This document shows, in pieces, positions 21,875 to 25,278 of a stretch of 25,278 nucleotides of DNA; within the stretch, counting starts at the first letter, position 1; every line of letters begins with the position of its first letter. The stretch comes from an uncultured Bdellovibrionales bacterium (GTDB lineage Bacteria > Bdellovibrionota > FAC87 > UBA2466), in contig CALCZU010000002.1 of NCBI GenBank assembly GCA_937903155.1, positions 1-25,278 on the forward strand, read 5' to 3'. The notes under the pieces are model-generated. The model was not told the DNA's origin and ran no database searches. It saw only the letters and a program-made list of their open reading frames with translations. The position numbers were made by a program, and so were the translations under genes.

Positions 21875-22894
21875 ATGGGAACCAAACCTAAAATCCTCCA
21901 GTGGGCAAAAAAACGATCCTCTTTTCGTTCTCAAGAACTCGTTCGCTATCTTGGAATTTCCCGTCAAAATGTGGCTGGGCATCTCAGTTCTTTGGTCGAA
22001 CAAGGAAAATTGCTCAAAGAGGGTTCTACTCGAGGCGCTCTCTATTCATATCCTTTGAAAGGGTCACGTCCTGTCCTTGTTCAAAAATACTCTGCCATTA
22101 AAAAATTAAAAGCCCTTGAAGAACATATCGTCTTCAATGAAATTGATCAGAAGATGGGTTTGAAGCGCACCTTGGGTGCTTCTGCCTACACTATTATCTC
22201 GTATGCATTTACGGAGATGCTCAATAATGCGATCGATCATTCTCGCTCGTTGAAGGTTGCTATTTCACTTCGAGTGACTTTGAAACAGGTGGATTTTACC
22301 ATCCGTGATTTCGGAATAGGAATATTTAAAAACGTTCAAAACTCCTTCCGGCTTCAAACGGAATTTGATGCCCTGGAACACGTCTTTAAAGGCAAACAGA
22401 CTACCGACCCGGAAAGGCACAGCGGGGAAGGAATTTTTTTCACGTCACGAATTGCGGACCTGTACTCGATTCGAAGCCATGGTTTAACGGCTAAGGTCGA
22501 CAACAAAATATCGGATATATTTTTAAAAACCGAAAAATCCATTCAGGGAACTTTAGTCACTTTCCAAATTCTTCGTCGAACAAAAAAATCGCTTCCTGAA
22601 CTTTTCAAAAAGTACACGAATGCGGATTTTAAATTTGATAAGAATGAAATCAGCGTGAAGCTGAGTGGTGAAGGCGGCCTTCTTTCGCGTTCGCAAGCAA
22701 AACGTTTGTTGATAGGCTTAGAAAAATATGCGCGAATTACATTAGACCTGAAAGGTGTTAAAGAGATCGGACAAGGTTTTGCTGATGAAATTTTCAGGGT
22801 TTTTAAAAACGCTCACCCTGAAATCACGCTTCAGCATTCGAATGCAATCCCGATGGTCGAACTGATGATAAAACGCGCTCTAGCGTCGAAATAG
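21875..22894 (+). CDS. Winged-helix / HATPase / STAS-like (DUF4325-type) regulator
   Basis: Three parts are visible. Residues 1-65 form a winged helix-turn-helix (SQELVRYLGISRQNVAGHLSSL, with a basic wing). The middle (~75-230) is a GHKL/HATPase fold. Its N box is E114-MLNNAIDH, its G1 box is RDFGIGI (D145, G147, G149) and its G2 box is SGEGIFF (G184, G186). The last ~95 residues, with the YARITLDLKGVKEIGQGFADEIFRVF pattern shortened here to its core, match the STAS-like DUF4325 domain, an anti-sigma-antagonist relative. There is no phosphoacceptor His or receiver. It probably works as an ATP-sensing or partner-switching DNA-binding regulator. GTG at 21872 precedes ATG 21875 directly, so the start is one of these. 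It ends five bases before the convergent gene. Confidence 0.75.
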   Translation: MGTKPKILQWAKKRSSFRSQELVRYLGISRQNVAGHLSSLVEQGKLLKEGSTRGALYSYPLKGSRPVLVQKYSAIKKLKALEEHIVFNEIDQKMGLKRTLGASAYTIISYAFTEMLNNAIDHSRSLKVAISLRVTLKQVDFTIRDFGIGIFKNVQNSFRLQTEFDALEHVFKGKQTTDPERHSGEGIFFTSRIADLYSIRSHGLTAKVDNKISDIFLKTEKSIQGTLVTFQILRRTKKSLPELFKKYTNADFKFDKNEISVKLSGEGGLLSRSQAKRLLIGLEKYARITLDLKGVKEIGQGFADEIFRVFKNAHPEITLQHSNAIPMVELMIKRALASK

Positions 22895-22899
22895 AATCT

Positions 22900-24228
22900 T
22901 TACGGCTCTCGAATAAAATAGACCATTGGATAAGCGACGTACCTAAAACTGACTTTTTCGGGGCCGTTGGAGAGGTAGTAATTGAAAGTCCTATGACGGA
23001 ATTGCTTCGACTCACCCTCAATGACTTCTAGAGAGGGACGAGACAGAGTCACAAAAAGAAAGTGTTCTCCGTAAAGCTTTTTATACTTTTGCTCAATAGA
23101 GAGTTTTTGTTTTTCCCAGACGTTACTGAAAGACTCCAAGGCGTTGCGATGAGCTTCGATGAGACTTTTTTTATCCATTTTCAAGTGACTTCCGGCTCCT
23201 TCAAATTCCCAGTAAGAAAACGCCTCGCCGGCAAACTTACTTTTTTCTTGCCCCAAAAAACTTTGAGAGTCGATTCGTTCATCGGAATCGAGATAGTACA
23301 AGACGGACTTCTTAGAGGTATAAAAAACGGCAGCTCTCTTGCTACTAAAGTTCCAATCTTTAGGCGCCGTCTCTACATAATTTCCGCTCGCAAAAGAAAG
23401 CGTTGTTTCTGAGGGAAGCTTTTCGCCAGTGACTTTAAACTTGATCACGGGAGCCTTTTCACCGAGCGCCTTCTTAATCGATTCGATGAAATGATTTTCG
23501 GCGAGTTTTCCTTCTTTGGAATAACCCTCGATAAATGAGTCCAATGCATTGTCACTATCCTTTTTTAAGTCTTCCGTAGCAGCGACTTCTTTGCCGAAGA
23601 AAGGCGGAAGGTCGAGCGAAAGGGTACGGTCTTTTAGTCCACCGTAATAGGAGTTCCAATCCGATAGACCCTCTCGTGTCGCGATAAGCTCGGTCGAGAT
23701 CGCCATCGTTGTATCTTCTTCTTGCGACGCAAGCAAAAACTCGTGGAAGCAAAAGCTTAGGAAAGAGGCTTCTTTTAAAGGATTGGTTTGTTCTTTCACG
23801 GTAACCAGAAGTTTGGGGTCCCCCACAACAAACACTTTCGTCTCTTTGCCGTCGTCAAACTGCTGAAGTGCCTCGATGAAACGCTTCTCGTGAAGAAGGA
23901 TGGTCTTTTTCGTCGGACTTGTCGGATCATCAATCGTCATTCCAACAAGCTCCTGCTTTAATTTTTCTTTGAATTCCTTTGGAAAATCCTCCACCAGTTT
24001 GATAGGTACCGCTTTTACCGTGCTTTTAAAGGTTTCAAAGTTTTTGAGTCGCGTGGAGAGACGGACCTGTTTTTCACTCAAATGGTAAACAAGGAAGCGC
24101 CCAATCCTTCGGAATCGATCGACGTTCGGGTTTCCTCCGCGTCCTTCGTGCCCCGGGGTCGGTATCGACTGACCGAGCAAGATAAGAGAAAAGAATGTAA
24201 ATGGAATGAAGTTGATCGTTTTACGCAT
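22900..24228 (-). CDS. Secreted protein of unknown function (442 aa)
   Basis: No family was recognised. Residues 1-26 are a signal peptide (RKTINFIPFTFFSLILL, cleavage around PTPG-HE). The mature protein is rich in Lys, Glu and aromatic residues with no further membrane span, and Cys is rare (one in LSFCFHEF, around residue 160). FCFHEFLLAS carries a lone HE pair, but no HExxH. An alternating helix and strand pattern is suggested. The ATG has an excellent AGGAG seven bases upstream, inside the end of the regulator gene, and overlaps that gene's stop as ATGCGTAA. The two are almost certainly one operon, so its expression is tied to the TIGR02147-type regulator. Confidence 0.78.
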   Translation of the reverse strand: MRKTINFIPFTFFSLILLGQSIPTPGHEGRGGNPNVDRFRRIGRFLVYHLSEKQVRLSTRLKNFETFKSTVKAVPIKLVEDFPKEFKEKLKQELVGMTIDDPTSPTKKTILLHEKRFIEALQQFDDGKETKVFVVGDPKLLVTVKEQTNPLKEASFLSFCFHEFLLASQEEDTTMAISTELIATREGLSDWNSYYGGLKDRTLSLDLPPFFGKEVAATEDLKKDSDNALDSFIEGYSKEGKLAENHFIESIKKALGEKAPVIKFKVTGEKLPSETTLSFASGNYVETAPKDWNFSSKRAAVFYTSKKSVLYYLDSDERIDSQSFLGQEKSKFAGEAFSYWEFEGAGSHLKMDKKSLIEAHRNALESFSNVWEKQKLSIEQKYKKLYGEHFLFVTLSRPSLEVIEGESKQFRHRTFNYYLSNGPEKVSFRYVAYPMVYFIREP

Positions 24229-25024
24229 TTTGACGCTCCTGAGTTTCAGAAATTTGGGTTAAGGGGAAAAAAGAAATGAGAATACTGTATACTGCGCTCC
24301 GAGATTTATCTTTTTCAAGATATTCGGTCAGCTCTCTGCGAAATCTATCGATCCTGCGTCGTACTTCTTTTATCTTTTTGGGATCGACTGCCAGAATCAT
24401 AGAAGACTGGTCTCGCTTCGAAAAAGGAACATCTTGGATCGCCTCCGTCGCTTTTTGCATCAGCTGTAGTTGCAGCTGACTATTGGCTGCCGTTACTTCA
24501 TGGGGTTCAGCATTCGTTGTGCTTCCTGCGGATTCAATCCACTGGCCTTTTTTATTTTGAGTGAGAAAGCCGACTCTTTTCAGTCGCTCGAGAGCGCTAT
24601 TGACTTGGGGAACCGAAATTTTTAGCTGTTTTGCGATCCGCCTCGGATCGGATTTAAATTGGCCCGTTTTCATCAATTCGAGAATTGCAAAGTGATACCA
24701 ATCGGCAATCAGTCGATAAGTGTCTTGAGAGAGAAGCCGGTATTTCTCGTCTATCCGAGAGTTATAGTCGGCAATACTGGATCGAAAAGGGGCGCGCTGT
24801 TCCGGGTCGAGGCCAATCCGATCGGCTATCTTATCAAACATGTCCTTGGTAACGGCACGCTTTCCGCTGAATAAGCGAGAAAGGGTGGAGGAATCGACAC
24901 CGATTCGTTGCGCGAAGGCTCTGAGCGAATAGCGACGGTTACTCGAGGCCATTTCATCGTAGCGTTCGATCAAAAAGCGCCGAAAGCCGGCACTGTCGGG
25001 CAAAATTTCTCTTCGTTGAACCAT
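24221..25024 (-). CDS. TIGR02147-family DNA-binding regulator
   Basis: A 267-aa cytoplasmic protein. Residues ~30-75 form a Xre-like helix-turn-helix (YSLRAFAQRIGVDSSTLSRL). The centre has the family hallmark YRLIADWYHFAILEL (~102-116) and a second winged-helix segment (RIAKQLKISVPQVNSALERL). The C-terminal part ends in helices with RRIDRFRREL and a hydrophobic strand. TIGR02147 regulators are abundant in Bdellovibrio-like and Fibrobacter genomes, often beside a secreted protein, as here. Start ATG has no clear ribosome-binding site. The overlap with the downstream gene is eight bases. What signal it senses is unknown. Confidence 0.85.
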   Translation of the reverse strand: MVQRREILPDSAGFRRFLIERYDEMASSNRRYSLRAFAQRIGVDSSTLSRLFSGKRAVTKDMFDKIADRIGLDPEQRAPFRSSIADYNSRIDEKYRLLSQDTYRLIADWYHFAILELMKTGQFKSDPRRIAKQLKISVPQVNSALERLKRVGFLTQNKKGQWIESAGSTTNAEPHEVTAANSQLQLQLMQKATEAIQDVPFSKRDQSSMILAVDPKKIKEVRRRIDRFRRELTEYLEKDKSRSAVYSILISFFPLTQISETQERQNA

Positions 25025-25278
25025 TCTTGGCGGGTTTAGTAACGAAAACGCAGGGAGTCAACTGCGAGTGCAACAAAATGCGGCGCTCAGAGCCGCATGG
25101 CATGGGGGAGAGGGCGGTCATCAAAATTTAAAATTGTGGGATCGTCTTATATTAGAGAGGATTTTTCGGAGCGTGTCGAGATGGCGCTGCGGACTAGAGC
25201 GTTGCTATCCAGCAGTCCAGGAGTGCCAATGGTATGGACCCCGCTCTTTCAAAACCCCAACAGAGGGGAGATAAAGAG
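25025..25278. other. Unassigned end of the window
   Basis: No convincing gene was found. A hairpin ATGCGGC (25079-25085) / GCCGCAT (25093-25099) with a 7-base loop lies near the start. Purine-rich GAGGGGAGATAAAGAG closes the window and could be the ribosome-binding site of a plus-strand gene that starts beyond 25278. The only long frame here (from about 25068) has atypical composition and no start signals. Confidence 0.4.

Noticed and set aside
25068..25274. 68-codon frame at the right edge
   Set aside because: No start signals, atypical composition, and no recognisable motif.
1..25278. tRNA, rRNA, CRISPR or transposase genes
   Set aside because: No cloverleaf, rRNA segment, regular repeat-spacer array or transposase motif was seen by eye.

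Overview
The window reads as chromosomal DNA from a Gram-negative bacterium of the Bdellovibrio type (Bdellovibrionota or a close relative). This is inference. It rests on a TIGR02147-type regulator paired with a secreted protein, a one-domain bacterial histone, a PilT-type pilus motor, many signal-peptide proteins with no recognisable family, and dense gene packing. No rRNA, tRNA, CRISPR array, transposase or phage gene was seen. RecA, phosphofructokinase, RtcB and PgpA point to core chromosome with a few accessory genes between.

Layout. 1-3920 (minus strand): a GT87-like membrane glycosyltransferase and a class II aldolase overlap by 4 bases, followed by a 659-aa exported repeat protein. 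A stub of the same repeat follows its stop codon. 4124-5313 (plus): a membrane-anchored J-domain protein, a repeat-rich stretch with REP-like inverted repeats, a possible 34-codon membrane peptide, then a histone-fold gene with a strong Shine-Dalgarno and terminator. 5449-8494 (plus): pgpA-recA and a PilT-type ATPase. 8481-10942: two radical-SAM aminomutase paralogues (EpmB-like and an atypical KamA-like) transcribed head to head. 10943-14964: a small exported protein, a perfect 37-bp inverted repeat, rtcB, a single-domain response regulator, and a phosphofructokinase behind a small lipoprotein. 15072-17072: an exported M13 metallopeptidase.

The standout is 17156-21769. It encodes a 1537-aa protein with an N-terminal signal-like segment, a novel N-terminal region, three Clp/Hsp100-type AAA+ modules and a C-terminal FtsH-type (M41) zinc peptidase with intact HEAGH and downstream Asp. 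FtsH normally carries its own FtsH-type AAA+ domain, and Clp ATPases normally recruit separate peptidases, so this is an unusual single-chain ATP-dependent protease. The second Walker B has Asn for Asp, the usual aromatic pore-loop residues are absent, and the N-terminus suggests export, which conflicts with ATP use.

The window closes with a winged-helix/HATPase/STAS-like (DUF4325-type) regulator preceded by TTACAAT repeats (21875-22894). After it comes a TIGR02147-type regulator overlapping a secreted protein of unknown function (22900-25024, minus). Themes shared by the neighbours are envelope and secreted proteins, proteolysis, and nucleic-acid maintenance. No single operon unites them.
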